Shown piece by piece: positions 44,185-52,004 of a stretch of DNA of 64,000 bases (its first letter is position 1; each line of letters opens with the position of its first letter). This DNA comes from Lautropia dentalis. GTDB taxonomy: Bacteria > Pseudomonadota > Gammaproteobacteria > Burkholderiales > Burkholderiaceae_E. The stretch lies in NCBI RefSeq assembly GCF_003892345.1, contig NZ_RRUE01000001.1:403008-467007 (forward strand), written 5' to 3'. A program made the translations under genes and the position numbers. The notes under the pieces are model-generated. The model had not been told where the DNA came from, made no database searches, and saw only the letters and a program-made list of their open reading frames with translations.

Positions 44185-45473
44185 TGCACGGCGTCCCTGG
44201 CCATCTGCCGGCCAAAGCCAATGCTTTCGGAAATGCCGCGGTCCTCGGGGTAGTAGTACGAAGTGTCGACTACCCACAGTCCTTCGACGGGCAGCTTCAC
44301 CGGTGGCAGTTTCGACAGATACCCCGGATCGCAGATGGGTTGTGCATGGCGGTAGCGGCTGACGCGGATGTCGATGAAGTCATCGTCCTGCAGCGCAGGG
44401 TTGATCTTTTTCAGGTAGCGGCGCACCTTGTCCAGAAACACATTGTCGTCATCCTGGTACTTCGGGTGTTCGCCCGGCATGTAGAAGGGCACGTACACCA
44501 CATGATGGCCCAGCGGCCGCAAATTGGTGTACTCCACAATGCCCGGGATGTCCATGTCCGGGTCGTTGGTGTTGAGCCAGAAATTGTCGGTCAGCGGCCT
44601 TCTCAGCTTGGCAATCACGCACACCACGGCAATGTTCTTCAGCGCCCGGTACCTTGCCAGAATGTCGGCGGGCAGATCGGGCATGATCTGCGGCACATAG
44701 GGCAGCGGGATAGTGCTGATCACACGGTCGAAGGCTTCGGTGCCGGAAGGTGTCTGCACCCCTGTGACCTTGCCATGGTCCATGGTGACCCGTGTGACCG
44801 GTGTGGATAGCCGGAACTTGCCGCCGCGCGCCTCGATGGCCTGCTTCATGCCGTTGAGCAGCGTGGCGGACCCGCCATCCAGATAGCCAAGCTTTTCACG
44901 GAACAGATCGTAGCGCGAGCGGCCAATGCGCCGGATGCGGCTCCATATCCACGCAGCCGACAGGTTGGGCGTGTAGTCGTAGAACTTCAGCTCGAAGAGC
45001 TTTTTCCACAGCACTTCCCAGGCCTCGTCGCCCACCCAGCGCCTGATCCAGCCGGTAGCCTCCACGTTGTCCAGTGGCTTCCAGTCATTGCGACGGGTGG
45101 ACAGAAAGGCGTGCAGGCCGTAGCGGATCTTTGCCGGCAGGCTCAGCCCACGGAACTTCAGCAGCGCCACCGGATTGCCCCAGGGTTGCAACCGGTTCTG
45201 GAACCAGTAGCCCATCTTCGTTTCGGTCCAGTGCATTTTGCTGCTCAGGCCCAGCTCGTCCAGTACCTGCAGGAAGGCATGGTCCGAAATGCAATGGAAG
45301 TGGTAGTAGCGTTCGATGTCCAGGCCACCGAAGTCGAAGGTGGCCGTCATGCCCCCCACGCGGTCGTCTGCCTCGAATACCACGGGGTGATGCCCATCCT
45401 GCGTCAGCTGGTAGGCCACGGCCAGCCCCATTGGGCCGGCGCCCAGTACGGCAATGCGTTGGGGTGTGGCCAT
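44181..45473 (-). CDS. NAD(P)/FAD-dependent amine-oxidase-like oxidoreductase
   Basis: A 430-residue flavoprotein with an N-terminal dinucleotide-binding motif VLGAGPMGLAVAYQL and the DRVGGMTATFDF motif of protoporphyrinogen-oxidase/UDP-galactopyranose-mutase-like enzymes. The C-terminal FAD motif is GLWVVDTSYYYPEDRGISES. It is coupled to gtrA by ATGA and follows the epimerase gene by two bases. It may oxidise or isomerise a sugar nucleotide or lipid-linked sugar, but the substrate is unknown. Confidence 0.83.
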   Translation of the reverse strand: MATPQRIAVLGAGPMGLAVAYQLTQDGHHPVVFEADDRVGGMTATFDFGGLDIERYYHFHCISDHAFLQVLDELGLSSKMHWTETKMGYWFQNRLQPWGNPVALLKFRGLSLPAKIRYGLHAFLSTRRNDWKPLDNVEATGWIRRWVGDEAWEVLWKKLFELKFYDYTPNLSAAWIWSRIRRIGRSRYDLFREKLGYLDGGSATLLNGMKQAIEARGGKFRLSTPVTRVTMDHGKVTGVQTPSGTEAFDRVISTIPLPYVPQIMPDLPADILARYRALKNIAVVCVIAKLRRPLTDNFWLNTNDPDMDIPGIVEYTNLRPLGHHVVYVPFYMPGEHPKYQDDDNVFLDKVRRYLKKINPALQDDDFIDIRVSRYRHAQPICDPGYLSKLPPVKLPVEGLWVVDTSYYYPEDRGISESIGFGRQMARDAVQ

Positions 45474-45475
45474 GT

Positions 45476-46423
45476 TCAGAACTCCAGCACCACGCTGCCG
45501 TAGCGTGGGTCGTTGAAGGTTTCATCGATGGCTTCCCTGAACGGCGTTGCCCGCACGCCGAAAATGCCCGGCCAGTCGATCACCTCGAACTCGTCCTTGG
45601 CAGAGAGCGCAGCGAGTTGCTGGGTGGTGAAGGGCGGGTTCCTGTCGAACAGCGCCCAGGTCCATAGCAGAGCGTAGAACAGCCCGTAAGGGATGCGCAC
45701 GATGGGGGTTTTTGCCTTCGTGGCCTTCCTGATTTCGCAGATGATGTCGATGTAGTCGACCTTCTCGTGCCCCGAAATGTTGAAGATGCCGCGGATGTCC
45801 GGATGCTCGATGCAGCTGATGATGATGTCGCAGAAGTCGCCCACGTACAGCGGCTGACGCATGTATCTGCCGTCGCCCGGAATGGGGAACACGGGCACCT
45901 TCTTCATGAAGCGCGACAGCCAGCCCAGATGCTTGCGGTCGAACCAGCCGAACATCAGTGTGGGCCGCAGGATGGGGCAGGGAATGCCGCTGTCCACCAC
46001 CAGCTTTTCCTGGTCCTTCTTGGTGTTGGTGTAGAAATCATCCGCCACCGATTCCACCACTGACGAGCTGATGTGCACCAGCTCCGCCACCCGGTACTGA
46101 CGGATGGTGTCCAGAATCACCTGGCTGGCCGTGACGTTGTTGCGCACGAACTCGCTGTAATCGTTGCCGCCGATCTGTGCCTGCAGCATCACCACCGTAT
46201 CGGCGTTTTCGAAGTGCTTCTGCCAGTTTCCGGGCTCGGCCACATCCACCAGCTCGACTGTGATGTCTGACTGGATGCGGCGCAGCACGCCCACGTTGTT
46301 GGCATGCTTGTCCAGCACGACGATGTTGCGATAGCCCCGGTCCTTCAGACGGGCGACCAGGTTCTGGCCGACCAGTCCGGCGCCGCCGGGGAGGATGATC
46401 TTTTTGTTCAGCAGGTCTGTCAT
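45476..46423 (-). CDS. NAD-dependent epimerase/dehydratase
   Basis: A 315-residue extended SDR with the GGAGLVGQNLVARL nucleotide-binding motif, HISSSVVESVADDFYTNTKKDQ and a downstream TPIVRIPYGLFYALL. The usual Tyr-x-x-x-Lys is represented by YTNTKKDQ. Enzymes of this type epimerise or dehydrate nucleotide sugars; the substrate is not deducible. Normal length. The stop is two bases upstream of the next gene and the start is four bases after the GT-C-like gene, so this is a tight operon. Confidence 0.88.
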   Translation of the reverse strand: MTDLLNKKIILPGGAGLVGQNLVARLKDRGYRNIVVLDKHANNVGVLRRIQSDITVELVDVAEPGNWQKHFENADTVVMLQAQIGGNDYSEFVRNNVTASQVILDTIRQYRVAELVHISSSVVESVADDFYTNTKKDQEKLVVDSGIPCPILRPTLMFGWFDRKHLGWLSRFMKKVPVFPIPGDGRYMRQPLYVGDFCDIIISCIEHPDIRGIFNISGHEKVDYIDIICEIRKATKAKTPIVRIPYGLFYALLWTWALFDRNPPFTTQQLAALSAKDEFEVIDWPGIFGVRATPFREAIDETFNDPRYGSVVLEF

Positions 46424-46427
46424 TGTG

Positions 46428-47993
46428 TCAGTTCAGGCAGTAGATGCGGAGTTCCTTGATGGCGGTGGCGTCAGGTGGCTGTTGATGGGGGTCGATATGC
46501 AGGAATATATTCCCTGGAAAGGCCGGAAACGCGAACTGGGCCTTGATGTCTCCATTGGGGTACCATCGCCCAAATTTGTATTGTTCACCAAAGCGCTCGT
46601 TGTCGCTCCAGTAAAGGGTTACCTCGCCTTGTTGTTCTCGGTGCATGTCCATTTCGACGCCGATGTGACGTGCGTTTCTGCAGGAGAAGCCAGTTGCGAT
46701 GCTTGATCCGGAGAGGTTGGGAGTGTTGAATCTGTCAGTCAGGTTTTGGTCCGGCATTTTCATCCGGTATGTTGGCTGCTCCGGTGTCTGTGGTGGAAGA
46801 TGAATGTTCCATGACGGATATGCCTGCCAGACAGGATGAATCGGAATGACGGTTTTTGTGACTTCCGAAAGTTTGACAAACGATTTGAAATGAAGATCGC
46901 TCTTCTTGCTGGCGAGGGGCTGTCGGACGCAGAATAGAACCGCCGCCAGAGCCATAACTGCAGTGAGAACACGATGTGCGCCGATCGAAGCGACGCTGAT
47001 TGAGGCCAGAACCATGGCGTAGGGAACCCAGGTGTAGCGCTGCCCCAATCCCCGTGAGGCAGCGCCAAGTGGGTCAGGAAACAACACATACATGCCTGCT
47101 GCACCCATTCCAAGCCCAATGAAAAGAAGCCCCAGCGCTGTCAAACGCTTGATGCGGTTACCCTTGGAAGTAAATATCAGGTATACGTAGCATCCGAGTA
47201 AAACAAGGATAAGCAGGTAGCCGAGACCGTTGTTGGCACCCAGAGAAACAAAACGCCATAGTCCTTTGGCCCAGATGGCAGGATCGAAATGGAAATCGTG
47301 TATGGAAACCCTGGGTTGTCGAATGGTGTGAATGGCCTGTACGAGGGCTGCAATCGCCATGCAGGCATAGATGGGCCAATTACCTCGCCACGTTCGCCTG
47401 GCGGGAATGAGCCAAAACACGACTACGGCGACGACAACTATCGAAAATGGTCCCGTCAGCCCTGCAATGAACGATACCACGGCGAGTACAATGAGTTCGG
47501 TACGACTGGAACAGTCCGAACGTGTCATTGCCATGAAGCCAAGCGCCGCACCCAGGTGCCACTGGGCGTTGGTGATAGTGAAGAGTACTTCTCCGTTATG
47601 GGGTTGTGCCGCTATGAGAAAGACGGTGATGGCAGCATGCAGTGGCGAGCCACCCATATGGCGGATCAGCCTGGCTGCACAGAAACACATGAAGTAGTAC
47701 GCAAGAAGCCAGCCGATGAGCAGAACTGCGGGGCGGTCCGTCAGAGGTAGCGGGTCGGCCAGCAGGCTGAACATTCGGGGGTAGAGATGAAGGTAACTCG
47801 CGTAAGGTTCCAGCAGGGAGTGCCATCCAAGCGCATGCGCCTGGGATATGAACACGTTTCCGTCTTCCGCCCACAGATGACGTGCCGCAAAGTGACCGAG
47901 ATGATCTGCCCTGAGCCATAGCCCCAGTGTTGCCAGCAGTAATGCGGGCCAGTAGAAGGACCCTGCGGATTGATGAGAGGACGATGTCTGCAT
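46428..47993 (-). CDS. Polytopic membrane protein, GT-C-like
   Basis: A 521-residue protein with about ten predicted helices followed by a roughly 130-residue C-terminal soluble domain. The first loop contains ARHLWAEDGNVFISQAHALG, an acidic loop motif that resembles catalytic loops of GT-C transferases. Third positions are somewhat more A/T-rich than in neighbours. It lies between the DprE2-like and epimerase genes. A transferase using the lipid-linked pentose made by the adjacent genes is an attractive inference, but there is no diagnostic match and it could have another role. Confidence 0.62.
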   Translation of the reverse strand: MQTSSSHQSAGSFYWPALLLATLGLWLRADHLGHFAARHLWAEDGNVFISQAHALGWHSLLEPYASYLHLYPRMFSLLADPLPLTDRPAVLLIGWLLAYYFMCFCAARLIRHMGGSPLHAAITVFLIAAQPHNGEVLFTITNAQWHLGAALGFMAMTRSDCSSRTELIVLAVVSFIAGLTGPFSIVVVAVVVFWLIPARRTWRGNWPIYACMAIAALVQAIHTIRQPRVSIHDFHFDPAIWAKGLWRFVSLGANNGLGYLLILVLLGCYVYLIFTSKGNRIKRLTALGLLFIGLGMGAAGMYVLFPDPLGAASRGLGQRYTWVPYAMVLASISVASIGAHRVLTAVMALAAVLFCVRQPLASKKSDLHFKSFVKLSEVTKTVIPIHPVWQAYPSWNIHLPPQTPEQPTYRMKMPDQNLTDRFNTPNLSGSSIATGFSCRNARHIGVEMDMHREQQGEVTLYWSDNERFGEQYKFGRWYPNGDIKAQFAFPAFPGNIFLHIDPHQQPPDATAIKELRIYCLN

Positions 47994-48008
47994 GAATGGT
48001 GACTGCGC

Positions 48009-48761
48009 TCAGATATCCATCCGGTTGAACACGAACGCTGGCAGGTTGCGAATCACCAGCATGATCAACGCCCACTTTCCCGGGGTGTACAGTACGGCCT
48101 TGCCCGCATCCACGGCCTTCACGATATCGGCCGCTACCTGTTCCGATGAGGCCAGCCGTGCACCACCCTGTTTCAGGTGTGCCGTCATCGGCGTATCGGT
48201 GGGCCCGGGCTTGACCAGCAGCACCTTCACGTCGGTCGCGGCCAGCCGGTGCTGCAGGCCCTGTGCATAGCGTTCCACCAGTCCCTTGGCAGCACCGTAC
48301 ACGTAGTTGGACTTGCGGCCTCGGTCACCGGCCACCGAGCCGATCAGGGCAATGTGGCCTCGGCCCCTCGGCTGCATCACGCCGGCAAAGGCTTCCGCAA
48401 ACAGTACCGGCGACAGGGCGTTGACCTGCAGGGACAGTGCATTGGCGGCCAGGTCCTGTTGCATGGCCGGCTGGTTGGGCAGCATGCCGTGCGCCACCAG
48501 TGCAATGTCGATACCCCCATTCGCGTCCAGCTGCTGCACCAGTGCCGCAATGGCGGCCGGGTCCAGAAAGTCTGCCGTCAGACAGCGGATGCTGGATGCC
48601 GGGCTGCGCACTTTCAGGTCGGCCGCGATGGGTTCGAGCTTTTCCAGATTGCGACCCACCAGCACCAGCTCGCGCGGGGTGCGGGCGGCCCACAGTCGGG
48701 CACACTGTTCGGCTATGGCCGAGCTTGCGCCCACGATGACGATGCGGTTGGGGGTGTTCAA
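48009..48761 (-). CDS. SDR oxidoreductase, DprE2-like
   Basis: A 250-residue SDR with GASSAIAEQCARL, the active-site YVYGAAKGLVERYAQGL (Tyr-x-x-x-Lys) and PGPTDTPMT. In mycobacteria DprE2 reduces decaprenylphosphoryl-2-keto-ribose to the arabinose form, right after DprE1. Here the gene follows a DprE1-like gene by one base, the same pairing, so a role as the second half of a C2 epimerase is likely. The hydrophobic C-terminus (ALIMLVIRNLPAFVFNRM) fits a membrane-lipid substrate. Confidence 0.85.
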   Translation of the reverse strand: MNTPNRIVIVGASSAIAEQCARLWAARTPRELVLVGRNLEKLEPIAADLKVRSPASSIRCLTADFLDPAAIAALVQQLDANGGIDIALVAHGMLPNQPAMQQDLAANALSLQVNALSPVLFAEAFAGVMQPRGRGHIALIGSVAGDRGRKSNYVYGAAKGLVERYAQGLQHRLAATDVKVLLVKPGPTDTPMTAHLKQGGARLASSEQVAADIVKAVDAGKAVLYTPGKWALIMLVIRNLPAFVFNRMDI

Positions 48762-48762
48762 T

Positions 48763-50106
48763 TCAGGCTCCCATCAGGCGGCGGGACATGGCCGAGCTGA
48801 TGCCCGGGTCGCGGAAGGGCAGGAATTCGGGCAGGCGCGGATAGCCGGACTCGAACATTGCGCGGGACATGCGGGCATCCTTGGCCGGGTAGAGGCGCCC
48901 ACCGGCTTCGGTCACGATGGCGTCCAGCCGCTGGAATAGCCGCAGGGTGCGTTCGCCCCGGTTGGGGAAGTCCAGCGCCAGTGTCACGCCCGGCGCCGGA
49001 AAGCTCAGCATGCCCGGTGCGGCACGGTTGCCAAAGGTCTTCAGCACGGCCAGAAACGAACCTTCACCCGACTGCGAGATGGCCTGCAGCATGGCCTGCA
49101 CGGCGTCGCGTCCCTGTGCCACCGGTACGACGCTCTGGTACTGGTAGAAGCCGCGGGGTCCATACATCCGGTTCCATTCCAGCAGGTTGTCCAGTGGGTA
49201 GAAGAAAGGCTCGTAATGCACAATGGCTGGCTCGGTCCTGCCCTTGTGCAGGTTGAAGTACGCCCAGTTGAAGGGCCGCAGCGACAGGCCATTCACCAGC
49301 GACACTGGTGGCTGTACCGGCATGGTCAGGGCACGTGGCCGTGGCAGGGGGCGGTCGCCGGCGTCCACGTGGTTGCCGCGCATGAACAGGCCCCGTCCCT
49401 TGCTGGACAGGCAGTCGATCCACGACACCGAGTATTCCCACGTGCTGGCCGAGGCGTCGGACAGCTGGAAGAACTCGTCCAGACTGGTGTAGGGCAGGGT
49501 CTGCGAAGTCAGCCATGGGCCGGGTACCGGCCTAAGCTGCAGTTCGGCCTGCACGATCACGCCGGTCAGCCCCATGCCCCCCACAGTGGCGGCAAACCAG
49601 TCGGCCTGCGTGTCCGGACCGCAGGTAATGGTTTCGCCGGTGGTGCGTACCAGCTGCAGCTGGCGGACATGGTCGCCAAACGAACCGGCTGAATGATGGC
49701 TCTTGCCGTGCACGTCGTTGGCAATGGCGCCGCCCACGGTGACCAGCTGTGTGCCGGGGCATACAGGCAGCATCCAGCCGCGTGGAACCGTCAGCCGCTG
49801 GATGTCGCGCAGCAGCACGCCAGCCTCGCAGCTCAGCCGGCCTGTCTCTTCATCAAAATGGATGAAGCGGTTCAGCCCGCGGGTCAGCCACAGCGGGCCT
49901 CCAGGGTTCAGGCAGACATCGCCATAGCTGCGGCCGTTACCGAAGGCAAGCCCCGGCTGGTGCGCTGCACCGGCGGGTGTGGCAGTGCCGTTGCCGTGCC
50001 GGTGGGATGGCGCGCCAATCTGCGCGGCCACCCGGGCGGCGTCGAGTGACAGCGGCAGATGCGGCTCGCGCGACAGGCGCCCCCAGGCCGAGAAACGGCT
50101 TACCAT
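48763..50106 (-). CDS. FAD-dependent oxidoreductase, DprE1-like (decaprenylphosphoryl-ribose oxidase)
   Basis: A 447-residue flavoenzyme related to mycobacterial DprE1, which oxidises C2 of polyprenylphosphoryl-D-ribose. Strong matches: RSYGDVCLNPGG, PVCPGTQLVTVGGAIAN, HGKSHHSAGSFGDHV and GGRLYPAKDAR (Lys409, corresponding to Lys418). The residue matching Cys387, the target of benzothiazinone inhibitors, is Ala377 (VTLALDFP). The start overlaps the HAD-UbiA gene by seven bases and the stop is one base from the DprE2-like gene. The biochemical role is inferred from homology and context. Confidence 0.88.
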   Translation of the reverse strand: MVSRFSAWGRLSREPHLPLSLDAARVAAQIGAPSHRHGNGTATPAGAAHQPGLAFGNGRSYGDVCLNPGGPLWLTRGLNRFIHFDEETGRLSCEAGVLLRDIQRLTVPRGWMLPVCPGTQLVTVGGAIANDVHGKSHHSAGSFGDHVRQLQLVRTTGETITCGPDTQADWFAATVGGMGLTGVIVQAELQLRPVPGPWLTSQTLPYTSLDEFFQLSDASASTWEYSVSWIDCLSSKGRGLFMRGNHVDAGDRPLPRPRALTMPVQPPVSLVNGLSLRPFNWAYFNLHKGRTEPAIVHYEPFFYPLDNLLEWNRMYGPRGFYQYQSVVPVAQGRDAVQAMLQAISQSGEGSFLAVLKTFGNRAAPGMLSFPAPGVTLALDFPNRGERTLRLFQRLDAIVTEAGGRLYPAKDARMSRAMFESGYPRLPEFLPFRDPGISSAMSRRLMGA

Positions 50107-51578
50107 GGCATGTGCCCCAGAACGCCCGTGCCCATGGCCAGTACCAGCGCGAAAATGGCGCCCGTGGCCAGACTGGTCCGGTCCTTGATGGCAAATACCA
50201 CCGGGTCATCGTGCATCTCGCCACGGTGGGCGCGCATCCATACCCAGCTCACCCAGAACAGCACCACCGGCACGGCGCCCCACACCAGCTTCGGATGTTC
50301 GTACATGGCCATGATGGCATCACTGTTCACGTACAGGGCCAGCACCAGTACGGCGGCATAACCGGCCACAATGCCCATCATCTGGATGATGGGGGCATCG
50401 TCACTGTGGTAGCCGCGGCCGTGCAGCGAACCGGTGCCTTTCCTGTGCAGACGCAGCTCGGCATAGCGCTTCACGAAGGCCAGCGACAGGAACAGGAAAA
50501 TCGAGAAGGCCAGCAGCCAGAATGACAGGCTCTGTCCAATGGCAGCTGCCCCAGCCACGATGCGCAGCGTGTACAGCATGGCCAGTGTAAGGCAATCTAT
50601 CAGCAGCAGCCGCTTGAGCCGCCACGAATACACGCAGGTCAGCGAAAAATACAGCAGCAGCCATGACAGGAAGGGCGTACCCACCTGCCAGGCCAGCGTC
50701 AGGCTTACGCCCAGCAGCACCGGGGCCAGCAATACCCCCTTCCAGGCCGGCACCAGCCCGGAGGCAAAGGGACGCTTGCGCTTGCGTGGGTGCAACCGGT
50801 CGCTTTCCAGGTCCAGCAGGTCGTTGGCAATGTAGACGGACGATGCACACAGGCTGAACGACGCAAAGGCCACCGCCAGCAGCCCCCAGGCATGCAGGTT
50901 GGTGAGATCATGCGCTGCCAGCAGCGGCACGAACAGCAGGATGTTCTTCATCCACTGGTGCATGCGCAGCACGCGCCGCCAGGCGTTGAAGCCCTGGGGG
51001 CGGGCCGGAAACACCCGGGCCACCTCCGTCACGGCGGCGGCCTGGTCGGCCAGCTTCGGGCTGCCATCGACCACGATGGCCTGCCGTGCGTGGCGCCAGA
51101 CGTAGAGGTCGGTGCTGGAATTGCCGGCGTAGTCGAAACCACGGTCGCCGTAGCGTTCCACCAGTGCGGCCGCCTTGCGGGTACCGGCCAGATTGTCATG
51201 GCCGTCGCTGGCAATCACGTCATCGAAAATGCCCAGATGGTCGGCAACCTGCCGGGCAATACGCTGGTCGGAGGCCGTACACAGCACCAGCGTGCGTCCT
51301 TCGGCACGCTGTGTCTTCAGCCACTCGATGAGAGGCTGGTTGTAGGGCAGGGTTCTGGGGTCGAGCCGGGTGCGTTCGGCCAGCCGTTCCTTCAGTGTGG
51401 CCTTGCCCCGGCGCAACCAGCCCGGAATCTGCAAGGTCTGCAGTGGGTGTTCCCGCAGCAGCTGCAGGGCCGACTCGTGCAGCATGTCGGTGTGGATGAG
51501 TGTTCCGTCCAGATCGACGACAAGCGCAGGTTGCACGGTGAAAGGGACTCCCTCGAAAGAGCTGGGCATGGCGGCCAC
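50100..51578 (-). CDS. HAD-UbiA fusion: polyprenyl-phosphate phosphoribosyltransferase-like
   Basis: A 492-residue fusion. Residues 1-190 are a HAD phosphatase domain (VVDLDGTLIHTDM, LCTASDQRIARQVADH, AGNSSTDLYVWRHA). Residues 210-490 form a UbiA-type membrane transferase with about eight helices and the catalytic NDLLDLESDRLHPRKRKRPFASG (first 20 shown in parts: NDLLDLESDR, then KRKRPFASG). In mycobacteria a UbiA enzyme joins PRPP to decaprenyl phosphate, and a separate phosphatase then removes the 5-phosphate; here the two could be one protein. Downstream are DprE1- and DprE2-like genes, giving the full route to polyprenyl-phosphate-D-arabinose. The upstream boundary is a 426-bp gap. Confidence 0.85.
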   Translation of the reverse strand: MAAMPSSFEGVPFTVQPALVVDLDGTLIHTDMLHESALQLLREHPLQTLQIPGWLRRGKATLKERLAERTRLDPRTLPYNQPLIEWLKTQRAEGRTLVLCTASDQRIARQVADHLGIFDDVIASDGHDNLAGTRKAAALVERYGDRGFDYAGNSSTDLYVWRHARQAIVVDGSPKLADQAAAVTEVARVFPARPQGFNAWRRVLRMHQWMKNILLFVPLLAAHDLTNLHAWGLLAVAFASFSLCASSVYIANDLLDLESDRLHPRKRKRPFASGLVPAWKGVLLAPVLLGVSLTLAWQVGTPFLSWLLLYFSLTCVYSWRLKRLLLIDCLTLAMLYTLRIVAGAAAIGQSLSFWLLAFSIFLFLSLAFVKRYAELRLHRKGTGSLHGRGYHSDDAPIIQMMGIVAGYAAVLVLALYVNSDAIMAMYEHPKLVWGAVPVVLFWVSWVWMRAHRGEMHDDPVVFAIKDRTSLATGAIFALVLAMGTGVLGHMPW

Positions 51579-52004
51579 GGATGGAACCCCTGCCAGGTCC
51601 GGGGCGACGGTGGAGGCACTCCATGCCCCATGGCGGGGGTGCGCGAACCGGTCAGGCTGCGCAGGAGATTTGGGACCAGGACATGACGGTCGGTCAAAAT
51701 CAGCGGATGAATGGTATCAACGAGCGGCTATTTGTGTCTATTGTTGCATTGTCGGTACACATTGTAACGAGAATGGCTGTCTGTACTTATTTTGCCGGAG
51801 CCCTGATGACAGTTCGTTTCCTTGCAATTTCTTTCGTGGTCTACAGAATTGCGTGAGAGTGGCCGTGAGGTGCAGGTGTATCCAGATGGCCTAATTCGTT
51901 CGACCTAATCCGCTTGGCCACCGGCGTGACAGGTTCCTCGCTACCCATCGCCGTCCCTGCTGCAATGTCCGGGTTGTTTCCCTTCAACCCACGAGGCATT
52001 CATC
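51579..52004. other. Divergent region between HAD-UbiA fusion gene and Rpn gene
   Basis: About 430 bases. An AT-rich part (51700-51800) should hold the promoter of the minus-strand sugar operon. From 51888 to 52004 the sequence is the 117-base leader also found before the second Rpn gene (63322-63438), the two being of equal length with no gaps. No gene seen. Confidence 0.65.
51888..52004 (+). repeat. Conserved 117-bp leader of Rpn gene 1
   Basis: Begins GGCCTAATTCG and includes GGCGTGACAGGTTCCTCGC and TTCAACCCACGAGGCATTCA just before the ATG. It matches 63322-63438 without gaps. ACGAGG at 51991-51996 is the likely ribosome site. Homology stops abruptly at the left edge, so leader and gene moved or duplicated as one unit. 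Confidence 0.8.

Noticed and set aside
44181-45473. UDP-galactopyranose mutase
   Set aside because: The N-terminal motif is similar, but the length and overall sequence fit the broader amine-oxidase-like family better, so no specific name was given.
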